A stretch of DNA of 64,000 bases from Incumbomyces delicatus (lineage: Eukaryota > Ascomycota > Eurotiomycetes > Chaetothyriales > Trichomeriaceae), in contig JACJVS010000003.1 in assembly GCA_017655985.1 (NCBI GenBank), positions 372,001-436,000 of the forward strand. Direction: 5' to 3'. The notes under the pieces were generated by a model. The model did no database searches, was not told the DNA's origin, and saw only the letters and a program-made list of their open reading frames with translations. The first letter of the stretch is position 1. Each line of letters begins with the position of its first letter. Both the position numbers and the translations under genes were made by a program. Positions 42,294 to 52,153 of this stretch are shown here, one piece after another.

Positions 42294-43313
42294 ATGGGAG
42301 GGACCCAAAAGCAAAAGGACCGCCGAGCTGGTCGAGCGATTTCTGAAATTCTCAAAGAACTCGATCTAGAACCAGGTTCCAGTAAAGTCCTCCATACGCG
42401 ATCTCGCGCGTACCTTAGTTCTGGAAAACGCATACCAGATGCAACTTTAGATGAATTATCCGACCGGACATTCCAAATGCTCAGCAACGAATTTCTGTCA
42501 AGCTATGGACACGAGTTCTTCGGTCGCGTCTGCGGCACGAAATGGATCTGGCCCGTTGATGCCAAAGAGTTAGTCCCAAGAATTGCCGACATGATGAAGC
42601 GGCAATGGTGCTTCAAGATGGAAAGATTGAGGAAAAAGCGCCCGAGACCAACTCCACATGAAGATGACAAGGAAATTGCTCAGAGGGTTCGCAAGAACCC
42701 TAGCGTTCCTACGCGGAGAATGGGAACGGCCACCTTTCGTCCACCTACAGAGACGGCAGAATCCGAAGCTGTCGAGATTGACATAAGGCCTTGGCAGAAG
42801 GAGGTAGATGAAGACTACTTGAGCGAGGCTTCGCAACACTCCGACTCGAACCCACGTCGTGATGATTACCGACCTACCAAGGCAAGGCGCGCCTCGGAAA
42901 CCACTGTTAGTTCCAGATGTTCGATCTGGCCAGCCGATGCAAAGCTTTACGACCCCGACCGAATCAAGCCCCGGGAAAGCAGCCCAAAATCGGAAGTTAT
43001 CATACCGCTCGTCGAGCAGCCACAGCCCCCAGTCCAGCCCACTATCACGCTCAAGTTCAAAAGCCCCAGCCTTGAAGAAGTCAACGTCACCTCCAGTGCA
43101 GCTGGAAGGTTGCTTCAAGCCCTGATCAGCCAGTTAGAGCAAAAGGCAGCTAATCTGAACAGCACCATCGAAGCCTCGGAACTTGAGGGCGCCGACGATG
43201 CCGTCCTTGACGCTCACATTACAGCGAAGCAACTCATCATGGGTACACTAGAGTTGACACAAAGATCAGCAAGGAGGGAGCAACGGGAGTGGACGTCTGG
43301 CCAGGGATGCTAG
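42294..43313 (+). CDS. uncharacterised protein with helical, basic N-terminal domain
   Basis: 339 aa, single exon, start MGGTQKQKDRRAGRAISEIL. Residues ~45-120 are predicted helical (DATLDELSDRTFQMLSNEFL, then KELVPRIADMMKRQWCFKME) and end in a basic patch (RLRKKRPRPT). A long disordered Ser/Pro-rich segment follows. The C-terminus (LLQALISQLEQKAANLNSTI) is a probable coiled coil. The order helix domain, basic patch, disorder, coiled coil is shared with the protein at 35723-36662, though sequence identity looks low. No family is recognised. The coordinates assume the ATG in gcgATGGGAG is used. Confidence 0.55.
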   Translation: MGGTQKQKDRRAGRAISEILKELDLEPGSSKVLHTRSRAYLSSGKRIPDATLDELSDRTFQMLSNEFLSSYGHEFFGRVCGTKWIWPVDAKELVPRIADMMKRQWCFKMERLRKKRPRPTPHEDDKEIAQRVRKNPSVPTRRMGTATFRPPTETAESEAVEIDIRPWQKEVDEDYLSEASQHSDSNPRRDDYRPTKARRASETTVSSRCSIWPADAKLYDPDRIKPRESSPKSEVIIPLVEQPQPPVQPTITLKFKSPSLEEVNVTSSAAGRLLQALISQLEQKAANLNSTIEASELEGADDAVLDAHITAKQLIMGTLELTQRSARREQREWTSGQGC

Positions 43314-44006
43314 GGTGAATTGGCTGTATCGCTTTTCGATCAGGTTGACGTCCTATCGCAGGCTTAGCAGTCTCGAAAACATCGAGATCCCGCGTATGGC
43401 TTTCAAATGCGAGTACGTAAATACTAGACTCGTCGGCTCAGCATTGTCCAGCACGGTTTCTGTCTATGTTAAACAGTCCCGATTTCGCTGCGCACAACGC
43501 TGCGCGGGCTGGACAGTGGAGATCCAATATTGCATTCCGCGTTTTAGCTAGTGCTGGATATGGGTGAGCGAAGACAATGTAGAATATATAGGTGAGCAAT
43601 TTTAGCAAGCTCTTCGAACGTGTATCTGCCGTTGGTACCAGTATCTCCAAGTCAGATTACTGTCCAGGGTCTAATAACGCGAGGCGCATCATATACATCC
43701 CCTTTGACAGTCACATACCACTTGTTTGCGTCCCTCCAGGTCTGGATCGCGATATCCCCAAGTATTTAACACTTCTGTACACCTGGTCTTGTGCATCCTG
43801 AAAGAAATGTGATGCAGCAGGCCCCGCACATCCGAAATGCCTACAGCCAGCAGAATGACCGGAGTAAAATGCTTGTGCCATTTCTTCTCCAGTCCGTAAA
43901 GGGATACAAGTTCTGCTGCTCTGCTCCGCTCTTTTGGGTCTGCTCTGAGTCGTAACTAAAGAAGCAAAGGAACGTTGATTATTCGACGAACTCCAGATTT
44001 AAATCA
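43314..44006. other. intergenic, no gene seen
   Basis: Only short frames without recognisable content. Confidence 0.45.
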
Positions 44007-46951
44007 TCAGTACAGCATCACAATCTGCGTCGATCCGTCCGCCATTTGCCAGAGCAACTTCTCCTCGTCTTTCAGACTAAGCTGCGTCATCTCTCCTCCT
44101 CCTCCTGGCCTATCCAACGACGAACCTATACATTTCTGATTCCGGCTCCCGGAAAACATCTTCCCAAACCTACTACTCCAACTTTGCTCTTTAGATCCTG
44201 GAATTCCGGGCACTGGCGGACCTCGCGCACTCTTTCCCTTCTGCCACTCCCACTTCGGCACTCCCGCATAGAAATGGGCCCTGCCAATCCTCGTGAAAGT
44301 CGGAATTCGTTTCTTTCCATTAAGCTCAAACATTCCAGTTCGAGGAGGATCGCTCCGAGGCTGCAACAAAAGGGCCGAGTCCTTGCTCAGAGAAATCGCA
44401 AAGCAAGGCAGCTGAACATTATCGTCGAACACTGCGCTTCCTTGCTTCGTTCCGAGACTTTTCGATACCAGTTCGATGCTTTGTGTGAAGACCCGACGAC
44501 TTTCGCGGTGCGGTCGGGAGTCCTTTTCGCGGTGTTCGAGGACGATAAATAAGGGAGCCTATTGAGAAGAGTTGGTCAGCAGGCCGATAGATCTCTTGAT
44601 TGCAATATTGTGGAAACTGGAGATAGCGAAGTAAAACGATTCGTCGAACGCGTTCCAACGGTTTGAATATGGAGCGCCGAGGGGAATGGTTGCACATGCC
44701 TTCAACTTTATCCATCCGCCCTTCACCATGCCAAAGGGGTCTCGGCCTGCATGGTCTACGTGTATTTCAATACATTCCGCCAATGCTTTTGCCTCGCTGC
44801 TAAGAGAATCCAAGCCCTAGAATTGGATTCTCGCATCAAACGCCGCCTAGGACCATGATGGGGCGCGATATTTCGCCGGGTAGGTGGGGAATGACTTGGT
44901 CGGAGGTGGTAACGCGGCGTCGTGTTCGGGATCGTTACATTGGTGAGATGGCTCGTGGACTTCGACGGACCAGTTTTGTCCCTCCAAAAGATCGTGCCCC
45001 CAGAGACCGGCATAATACATGTCCTTGCTACGGAGCGCAATCTAGACAAAGTGTCAGTAGAAGCAGCGAACAAAAAAGGATTCTTCCAGCGAAAACGAGC
45101 TTGGGAACAAGTTGTAGGAGACCTTACTGAGCTGGCGAGACCGGCAAGAGCAGGAAGCTTGTCGTCTGCCTTTGTCAGGCTGCGGCCGCAGTATTCTTCT
45201 ACCAACCGGAACCATGGGTCTCGCCCAGATGATTGCCGACGTTCTTCTTTGTCTGTAGAGTTCGCTTCCTCCAAAATTCTGCTTTCCAGCACCTCTTCTC
45301 TATTAGGGAACGTCCTTCGCAGGAGGGCACCGTCCTCGCCGATAACCATTGCTTGACATTCCCAGTACATCTCATCGGTCCCATAGTGCAAGGTCCTCCG
45401 CGAAAGGACTCTCTCTTGCAGCGTCCATCCTCTACTGCTAAGAGGCTCATCTGCAAATGGGTCCACATTGCCGCCAAACTCGCCAACGAGATATGTTTCG
45501 GAATGGGCGCGAACTGTGTCTTCTTCAGCTTTGTCATTCGTAGTGTTCCTCTGTTTCGACGCAGGATCTTTGGTCTTAGGCTTCATTGATAACGGCATCC
45601 ATTCCGGCGTGATGTAGACGCGAGGTGGGTCCCGGTTAGCCGGCATCTGTGGAGCGTCACAGACAGCCCAGGGGTTGCTTGCTCGGTAAGTGGTTATTTC
45701 TTCTCCTCCCGACTCGACCGTGCACAGCTGCGGGGCAGCTTATGGAAAGCACCTGCGGCCGGTGCTTGTCGTGTCAAGGGAAACGAGCGACCTGCGTGTC
45801 CGCCTCTCAGGATCAACGAAAACTCCATCAGAATCATCGCTCGAGTTTAGTGCAGCTATGGTAAGGTAGGCGTTCGAGTAGACGTCCCCCATGCCTACAG
45901 CCTCTCGTTCCTAGTCGGAAAAATCGTCTTGGATGATGCATAAAGAATCAATCCAGAGGTACCTTATCTCTAACTCGCGAGCAATCGATACGGCGTCTCG
46001 AAATGTAGCAGCGAGGGCGTCGAATTGAATACAGCGTTTGTGGCCCTGTAGGTTGGACTTCAATGTGGTGAGTCTGTCAGACAACCCCCAGGAGTGAGAG
46101 AGCGCAATGTAGTGTCCTTGGATTCCTTGCGGCTCGACAAGGCGAACTGAGTCGGCGGCAGACGAACCTTCGGGCTGAACGTCCAGCACCCGAGTAGGAG
46201 TCAGCGCCGCAGCTGTGGCCAATCATCACACTGTTTGATCCACTCTTTCATGCGGAGAATTGCTTGCCTGGAGCCTTGATCTTCGGTACACAATCTACCT
46301 GGCACGATGGACGCAACGTCAGCCGCTGTATATATGGTCAGCTTCTGGGGAGCTTTGAGGGCTGGACGAATAGACACTAACTCTCATCTGCGCGGATGCG
46401 AAGAGCGGTGCCTACAAAGTTAATTTGAAATTCCCCTCTAGATCTATCCGTCATGCCGATAGCATCTTCGATGCGTGGTCCTGAACCTAACCTCACGCCA
46501 AGCCCAACGAGCAAAGGCGTTTGGTCGTGAGCGGTGACTTGTACCAGTTACCAAAGAGCCATGGTCTGACTACCGAACCATTCGTGACACGTTCGCTGGG
46601 ATGTACATACATTGGAGTCCTTAGGTCTGGCTTCGCTGGCGAAAAGTCGATGGTAACAGCACCATTTTCCATCGTACGCATACCTTTCGAGCTGTACATG
46701 CTTGAAGTCCACTCGCTACGGTATTTCTTACCAGAAGGAAGGGTCGACGTTGGAGCGAATGTAACCGCCCCGCCTGGACGGACGAAAGAACAACCCAAGG
46801 CATAGCATAGCAGGGAACAAAGAGGACAGTCCTTCGAGGATGATGCCAGGGCGTCATACGTGGGCAAGTGAGGAATACCGTCTTGTTCGACGGAGGGTAG
46901 GGCCTTGAAAGGAATGATTTTGCATGTCTCACACATCATTTTAGGTGCCAT
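44007..46951 (-). pseudogene. HET-domain pseudogene with five in-frame stops
   Basis: From ATG 46951 it reads MAPKMMCETCKIIPFKALPS, the Cys-containing HET N-terminus. Probable introns lie near 46.5 kb, near 46.35 kb (about 56 nt) and at 45042-45127 (86 nt). The HET core has YIALSHSWG, IRYLWIDSLCIIQDDFSD and RGWTLQERVLSRRTLHYGTD. It then continues to YYAGLWGHDLLEGQNWSVEV and APSWS, followed by a C-terminal part with GMVKGGWIKLKACATI. In-frame stops fall at 45911-45913 (TAG, where HET proteins have the Trp of DWEREA), 45740-45742 (TAA), 44847-44849 (TAG, at the second Trp of PSWSW), 44817-44819 (TAG) and 44559-44561 (TAG). A one-base frameshift lies near 46215. The protein reads on coherently after each. 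The two Trp sites need only TGG to TAG. Confidence 0.82.
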
Positions 46952-47844
46952 CGTAAGCGGCTGGTCAACGGAGGCCCTTTCAAGCCCGACTTCAGCGGTA
47001 GCTGCGATTGAGGTACTCGCAACGATCAGACGATAGACAACTGCTTGTGAAATAAGATTGCTGGGCTGTGGCGCCTGGCACGCTGGAGGCTTCAATTTCT
47101 GCGCATAGATGTAGCAGAGGACTTATCATCAAACAATATTTTGAACCATGACCAGGTAGGTGTCCTGGGACCACTGGCATGTGGCTGAGAAATGTCGTAC
47201 AGCCTTTGCCAGAAGCTGATTTAAGAATTAACTTTGGCTTTGGGCCTAGATTGCTTAATCTCGTATTCTCGTCTATTAGTGACGCCGCGTCGCTTTAAGG
47301 GAGTCTGGGCCCTCGAGCTGGGTTTTGGAACTCCACAGAACCATCAGCGAGGATGCTCGGCTGGATGGTCACTGCCGAGGATTGTACAACGGCCCGCCCT
47401 GAGCTGATTTAATCTTTTGACCGGAAAGTCACGCGTGCTGCGGATTTCCTGCAGATGCTCAGAGCGCGATAGGCGGGACCTGCAAAATATGATTCTATCT
47501 TTCCGCCTTTGTACCCATCTTGACCTACAACTATATTTCGACAAGAGTGGGATGACTAGTTGCTGCCTCGGCCCGCACCAGGAGTACGCGGACCGGTACA
47601 TGCGAACCTTCGACTTTTGCAGAAGATCGGAATTTGGAACATTGTAATCTACTGGTCATCAGCAACGTGATCGTTGTTACCTGCGTCAGTCAATTCTCGA
47701 CTCCCGGGCCAGGATTATTCCGGCATATTGAAAGAACAGGTATAGTGAACCAAAGCCACAGAATCTAGTAATTTTGCAGCAGATGCGACCTTGGTTTCGT
47801 TTGGGCAACAACGCTCTTGATTTGTCAAGAACGCGTGTTGTCCG
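46952..47844. other. intergenic, no gene seen
   Basis: The old promoter of the HET pseudogene and the 3' flank of the MFS gene. No recognisable coding tract. Confidence 0.45.
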
Positions 47845-49362
47845 TCAGTCGACCGGTGCAAATCGGCTCCTCTTTCTCAAGCTGTATCCATATTTCATGA
47901 ACAAGAATGGAACAGGCAGTGCCAAAGCTGAAACACCGCCAATTATCGACATACCTGGACCAATACCAGTGGCTTTGACCATCGGTCTTGCAGCTAGTGG
48001 CAAGGCAAATGCTAGGATGGATCTTAGAAATGTATTGGCAGCGGTCGCACTTGCCGCGTAAAGCCCGTACGTGTCAACGAGGAAGTTTATACATTGCTGG
48101 AAGATACTGTTGAAGCCTGCACCAATAAATAGCGTGAAAACGAATGGTGCTGCGACTGAGGTATTACCGATCCCCGTCCAACCGAAGCAGAACAGGCCGG
48201 TCGTAAATATGAAGCCTCCGATGGCCATTGGAGGCAAGCGTGCTTCAGGAACGGGCTTGCCGTTAGATGCGCGCACTTTCCGAATATAGCGAGGCTGGTT
48301 ACCGAGGTTGATGACGAGAGCGCAGAGAACACCGACGAAGAGGCCAAGGTAGGATACGGATGCAAGAATTGTGTTGAAGTGATAGACGCCCTCGAAGACG
48401 AGGGGGAAGACTTCAAACGTCATGTAGCAGACGCCGTACACGAACGACGCATACAGAGCGATTGCAATCACCATTGGCTCTGTTAAGAGCATCAGGAGCG
48501 GCCGAGAAAGTTGTTTGGTGACGATGGACTGAAAGTCGAGCTTGAGGTCTTCGTGAGGGTGATAGTAGCGGTCGTCACCAGTGTCGTTTCTCAACTTCTT
48601 CGCTTTTCGCTTCAACAACACTGGTGCATATACTTCGGGAAAGCAGAAAAGCGTCAGGGTGAAGACAGCGTACACAAGTATGGTCTCGATCCATTCGGTC
48701 CAACGCCATGAAAGCTTCTCCGTCAACGCCGCGCCGATTATAGGAGCAAGTGTCGGACCTCCAACGACCATGATGGCGTAGAAACACACCGCTGTGCCTC
48801 TCGCTTCTCGACTCCAGAAATCACCCAACGCAGCGCTGACGTTCGAAATGGGTGCAGATCCAAACACTCCTCCCAAGAAGCGAGTGACACAGATGGAAGT
48901 TACTGTCGAGCTTATTGCAGTTCCGATGCTAAAGAGTCCCAAGCAGAAAAGCGGAGGGAGCATACTAATTTTGCGACCCCACACCTCACTTACTGGCGCC
49001 CACAGCAGGGGGCCAAAGGCAAAGCCGAGAACGTAGAGTGAGACGTTCAAGACAGTGACATTTTCGCTGATCTCGAATTGTCGGGCAATGACTGCGCTTG
49101 CCGGGGCTATGACGGAGCTGCCGAATGAAGGGGCCAACGCTAGGAGACCGAGCTGGAGGGTGATGAAACACTTGTAGGAAAATTTCCAATTATGCGGATT
49201 CAGAGGATCATTCGCGTCCCATTCGACTTTGATTCTCTCATTCTTGCTGTGAGCGTTCGGGTCATGTTCTTCCTTCTCGACGCCATGATGGTGGTAATTT
49301 TGTAATGGTGTCTGAGGTGCATTCGAGCTCATCGTGCTGCTGGCGCCAGCTGGGTTGGACAT
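47845..49362 (-). CDS. MFS drug/polyamine transporter (DHA1 family)
   Basis: 505 aa, single exon, complete from MSNPAGASSTMSS to FAPVD. The hydrophilic N-terminus ends with VEWDANDPLNPHNWKFSYKC, the standard lead into helix 1 of fungal DHA1 (12-spanner) proteins. Family motifs: LNVSLYVLGFAFGPLLWAPV with SEVWGRK (motif A), FLGGVFGSAPISNVSAALGD, and FYAIMVVGGPTLAPIIGAAL (motif C, antiporter signature, with the WRW that follows). These plasma-membrane proton antiporters export azoles, polyamines or secondary metabolites. The nearest biosynthetic enzymes here are degraded, so no cluster is indicated. Confidence 0.92.
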   Translation of the reverse strand: MSNPAGASSTMSSNAPQTPLQNYHHHGVEKEEHDPNAHSKNERIKVEWDANDPLNPHNWKFSYKCFITLQLGLLALAPSFGSSVIAPASAVIARQFEISENVTVLNVSLYVLGFAFGPLLWAPVSEVWGRKISMLPPLFCLGLFSIGTAISSTVTSICVTRFLGGVFGSAPISNVSAALGDFWSREARGTAVCFYAIMVVGGPTLAPIIGAALTEKLSWRWTEWIETILVYAVFTLTLFCFPEVYAPVLLKRKAKKLRNDTGDDRYYHPHEDLKLDFQSIVTKQLSRPLLMLLTEPMVIAIALYASFVYGVCYMTFEVFPLVFEGVYHFNTILASVSYLGLFVGVLCALVINLGNQPRYIRKVRASNGKPVPEARLPPMAIGGFIFTTGLFCFGWTGIGNTSVAAPFVFTLFIGAGFNSIFQQCINFLVDTYGLYAASATAANTFLRSILAFALPLAARPMVKATGIGPGMSIIGGVSALALPVPFLFMKYGYSLRKRSRFAPVD

Positions 49363-49869
49363 GTTGCTGCACTACCCTGCCGAGCACAAAGTGCAAACGG
49401 AGATGAGGGTAGTCTGCAAGCAGATATGAATGCCATTCTGTCAGGTAAATGGTTGGGACACATTCCTCTCGGCAATTATTTGCCGTTCGAGGCATTTCAA
49501 TCTATTTCGACTGGTTGTCGTACATCACAGTGGAGCTCGTACAAGTCGTCAAAGGCCGAAAAGACGACGCCTTGCCTGATCAAGAAGCCGCTGATGTCCT
49601 CGTACACGGATACTTCCGAGTGCCGGTCGAAAATCTCTGCTTCTATGTTGACATGTTTCATGACACTAATATCTATGAGATATGTCGTAGAGCTGGGACT
49701 TTGAACATCAAAATTGTGGAGGCCTGCAAGCCTCGCAATCCAGTCTTTTGGGAGGCATGACCAGAAAAGTGGTTAGGTGCTCAATTGCTCGAATGCCCAT
49801 TATAGTAAGGCCAGATAGTCCTCCTGGAAAACGAAAGTTACCACGACATTTTCAAGCAGACGAGCTCCT
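49363..49869. other. intergenic; one weak + strand ORF
   Basis: The promoter of the MFS gene. A 103-residue + frame (49449-49760) has a polypeptide-like composition (VPVENLCFYVDMFHDTNIYE) but no recognised family. It may be chance, or the exon of a small gene. Confidence 0.35.
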
Positions 49870-50628
49870 TCACGAAGTCGAGTACACCCCAAGTTGCCTC
49901 AATTGAGCTTCCTTCCACCAACTATCGGCATTCTCAGGAATACCTGGACCCGCAATTTCTCGCCGGACGTCCCGTTTCTTCTTGTGGTCGACATCGAACC
50001 TCTGATCTCGGTCGGCAAGTGCTTCCTCGATGTTCAGTTGCTTGGACTCTGTTAGACTGCCCATTAGCTTCGGTGCACCCATGGGTATGTCCTCGTCTCG
50101 ATCAATCTGCCAAGTATGCCACGTCTTCCCGTAGAGCCCGATGACTTCCTTCATTGCCTCGGTCTCTAACTTCTCCCATTTATCACCGTAACCACGATGT
50201 GATTGCGGTTCAGGTAAGATGAGCATGCCGGACTGGACTTCAAACTCGTGGCTGTGCCACAACTTTTGCTCGTCGCGTGGCAGTTGCAGATACTTCTCCT
50301 TGGGTATCATGTACTCGACCCCGATCAGACGAGCACCGGGCGTGCATGAGTCGTAGATGAGACATTGTCGGAGGTCCTTGCGTACGTGGGCGCAAAAGTG
50401 GTAAGCCTCGACTGCCCGGACTTTTCCCTCTCGTGCCTCGTCTGCGTAGATGTGGAGTGCGTTCAGATACTCGCAGACATTGTGGAGAGGCTTAAGCTCT
50501 GGGTCAACAGTCCCACGGACGTGAGTCTGGATACCCAGGTATAAGAGCCACGACTTGAGCCAGGCTGTCGAACTGAACTTCAGAAGGTAAGCAGCGACGT
50601 TGGAGATTCCTGCTGTGACGGCGGACAT
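49870..50628 (-). CDS. DUF1264 / oil-body-associated protein-like
   Basis: 252 aa, single exon. It shows the DUF1264 core: LHIYADEAREGKVRAVEAYH, HVRKDLRQCLIYDSCTPGAR, LIGVEYMIPKEKYLQLPRDE, KLWHSHEFEVQSGMLILPEP and LYGKTWHTWQIDRDEDIPMG. Plant members associate with oil bodies, and fungal and bacterial members are largely uncharacterised; the conserved His residues suggest a metal or catalytic site, which is inference. The tail from residue ~210 (RDQRFDVDHKKKRDVRREIA) is charged and outside the core. It lies 141 bp from the end of the same-strand SDR pseudogene. Confidence 0.88.
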   Translation of the reverse strand: MSAVTAGISNVAAYLLKFSSTAWLKSWLLYLGIQTHVRGTVDPELKPLHNVCEYLNALHIYADEAREGKVRAVEAYHFCAHVRKDLRQCLIYDSCTPGARLIGVEYMIPKEKYLQLPRDEQKLWHSHEFEVQSGMLILPEPQSHRGYGDKWEKLETEAMKEVIGLYGKTWHTWQIDRDEDIPMGAPKLMGSLTESKQLNIEEALADRDQRFDVDHKKKRDVRREIAGPGIPENADSWWKEAQLRQLGVYSTS

Positions 50629-50769
50629 GTTGTAATCGATAGTCGAATATTCAGCTAAATAATTGCGAGGATCTAGTCAAAGACTAAAGACCGCGATGAA
50701 TACACACTCAACCCCATTCAGGGGACGTCATTGTGCAGGGTTCGGAGGTTTTATCCGTAGCCACACGTG

Positions 50770-51735
50770 CTAGTTCCGCGCGTCCAGCTGCTGTTGCGTC
50801 CAGTCCCATAGCTTCTCAGCAAGCCGTGCGTCTCGGGCCCGGGAGGTCATTAATTTACCTTTCTTTCCCACGGGTACGTAGTAAGCCCCATATTCAAGGT
50901 CCTCCCGTGCGGTAGTGCCAGCCCAGACTTGATTTTAGCACCCTTGGTCGACTGGAGTGGGTCCTTCAGTTAGTGTAGCTACGGTCCCCAATATGAGTCC
51001 TAAAAAAGAAAGGGAGGGTGGCGAGGATATCGGTCTTGACATAACCGGGGTGGACAGCAACTGTCTTGATAGAAGGATATCGTTTCGCAAGTTCCCTTGC
51101 GTACAACAAATTTGCTAATTTGCTCTGACCGTAACGAGTTAGGGTCCCGCCGGGAGAAAACTAGCCTCCGAGACCGTCTTGACTTGTGTTCAGAGTTTCG
51201 AAAACGATGCCTTCTTTCGGGGCTATCACATAGGCGTTAGATGACAAGTTGACGATTCGAACGTCTGCACCTGGCTGCTCTGCAGTTTTGAGCAGAAGAG
51301 GCAACAGCAGATTGATGAGATAGGCATGGGCGAGGTGATTTGTGCCGAAGTGATGCTCGTATCCGTCCTTGGTCGTCGTCTGTGGAGGCGCCACGGTCCC
51401 AGCATTCGCGAAGAATACATCCAATCGGTCTGTCTGCGCGAGTAGGGCATCGGCTGCTCGTTTAACGGAGGCCAAATCTGCAAGGTCGCATGGGATAAAA
51501 GTGATAGGGATGTCTTGAGAGATGTTCTTGACTTTGGCAATGACTACATCCCCGCGCTCCCTGTTACGGCCAGTAAAGAAAAGGTGCGCCGGGCTTCTCG
51601 TGGCGAGCAAGAAGACCGTGCCTGCGCCAAGACCGGCAGTTCCTAGGTTCGCCAATAAAGCTGACCTCCAGTAATCAAGTACACACGGCCGGGAGGATTG
51701 GCCATGTTTTGAGGACTGAAAGCTGGTTTAGACAT
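50770..51735 (-). pseudogene. short-chain dehydrogenase (retinol-dehydrogenase-like) pseudogene
   Basis: ATG 51735 opens MSKPAFSPQNMANPPGRVYL, leading to ITGG. A 23-bp GT...AG piece then interrupts the glycine motif; removing it gives ITGGTAGLGAGTVFLLA. Downstream are FFTGRNRERG, FIPCDLADLASVKRAADALL, VFFANAGTVAPP and HHFGTNHLAHAYLINLLLPL. A TAG at 51161-51163 falls before FSPGGTLTRYGQSKLANLLY (the YxxxK catalytic pair), in the same frame. Past VHPGYVKTDI the frame is lost near 50935. The tail NQVWAGTTAREDLEYGAYYV to LDARN and TAG 50770-50772 is in another frame. It is clearly a dead gene of SDR type with at least two lesions. Confidence 0.8.
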
Positions 51736-52153
51736 GACCCTAAGTGTTGTCGGTGCTTCTCTCAGAATCGCTGGTGGGTCATGTAGCGGTCTTTACACTT
51801 TGAGAAGGAGGTTTGCGAATCTAGAGACCAGGATGCTTGGGCCAGGAAGCTAGAATCCACATCAGGTATAGCTCATGCACGTGGCCCATATGCGGGCACT
51901 TGCATTCTGTACGTCATTAATGCCTGAGGCAGACTATTTACAACAATTAATCCACGAACACTGATGGAAGAGTGCGCTACTTATCAAGGACCAGCCTTAA
52001 TTTCAACGACCCTGGCCAGCTAGATATATTCTTGACGGTCGAAGGAGCCTCTCCACATAAGACTGCCACTGCGGTGCTGGAAGCTATTTAAATCCAGCTC
52101 CGAGCGGCTCGCAGGCACCCTCGACGACCCCACCACTGACGAGATCCGGCAAC
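51736..52153. other. TMA64 promoter region
   Basis: 418 bp upstream of the TMA64 ATG. It includes a TATTTAAAT-like run near 52085. No coding tract seen. Confidence 0.4.
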
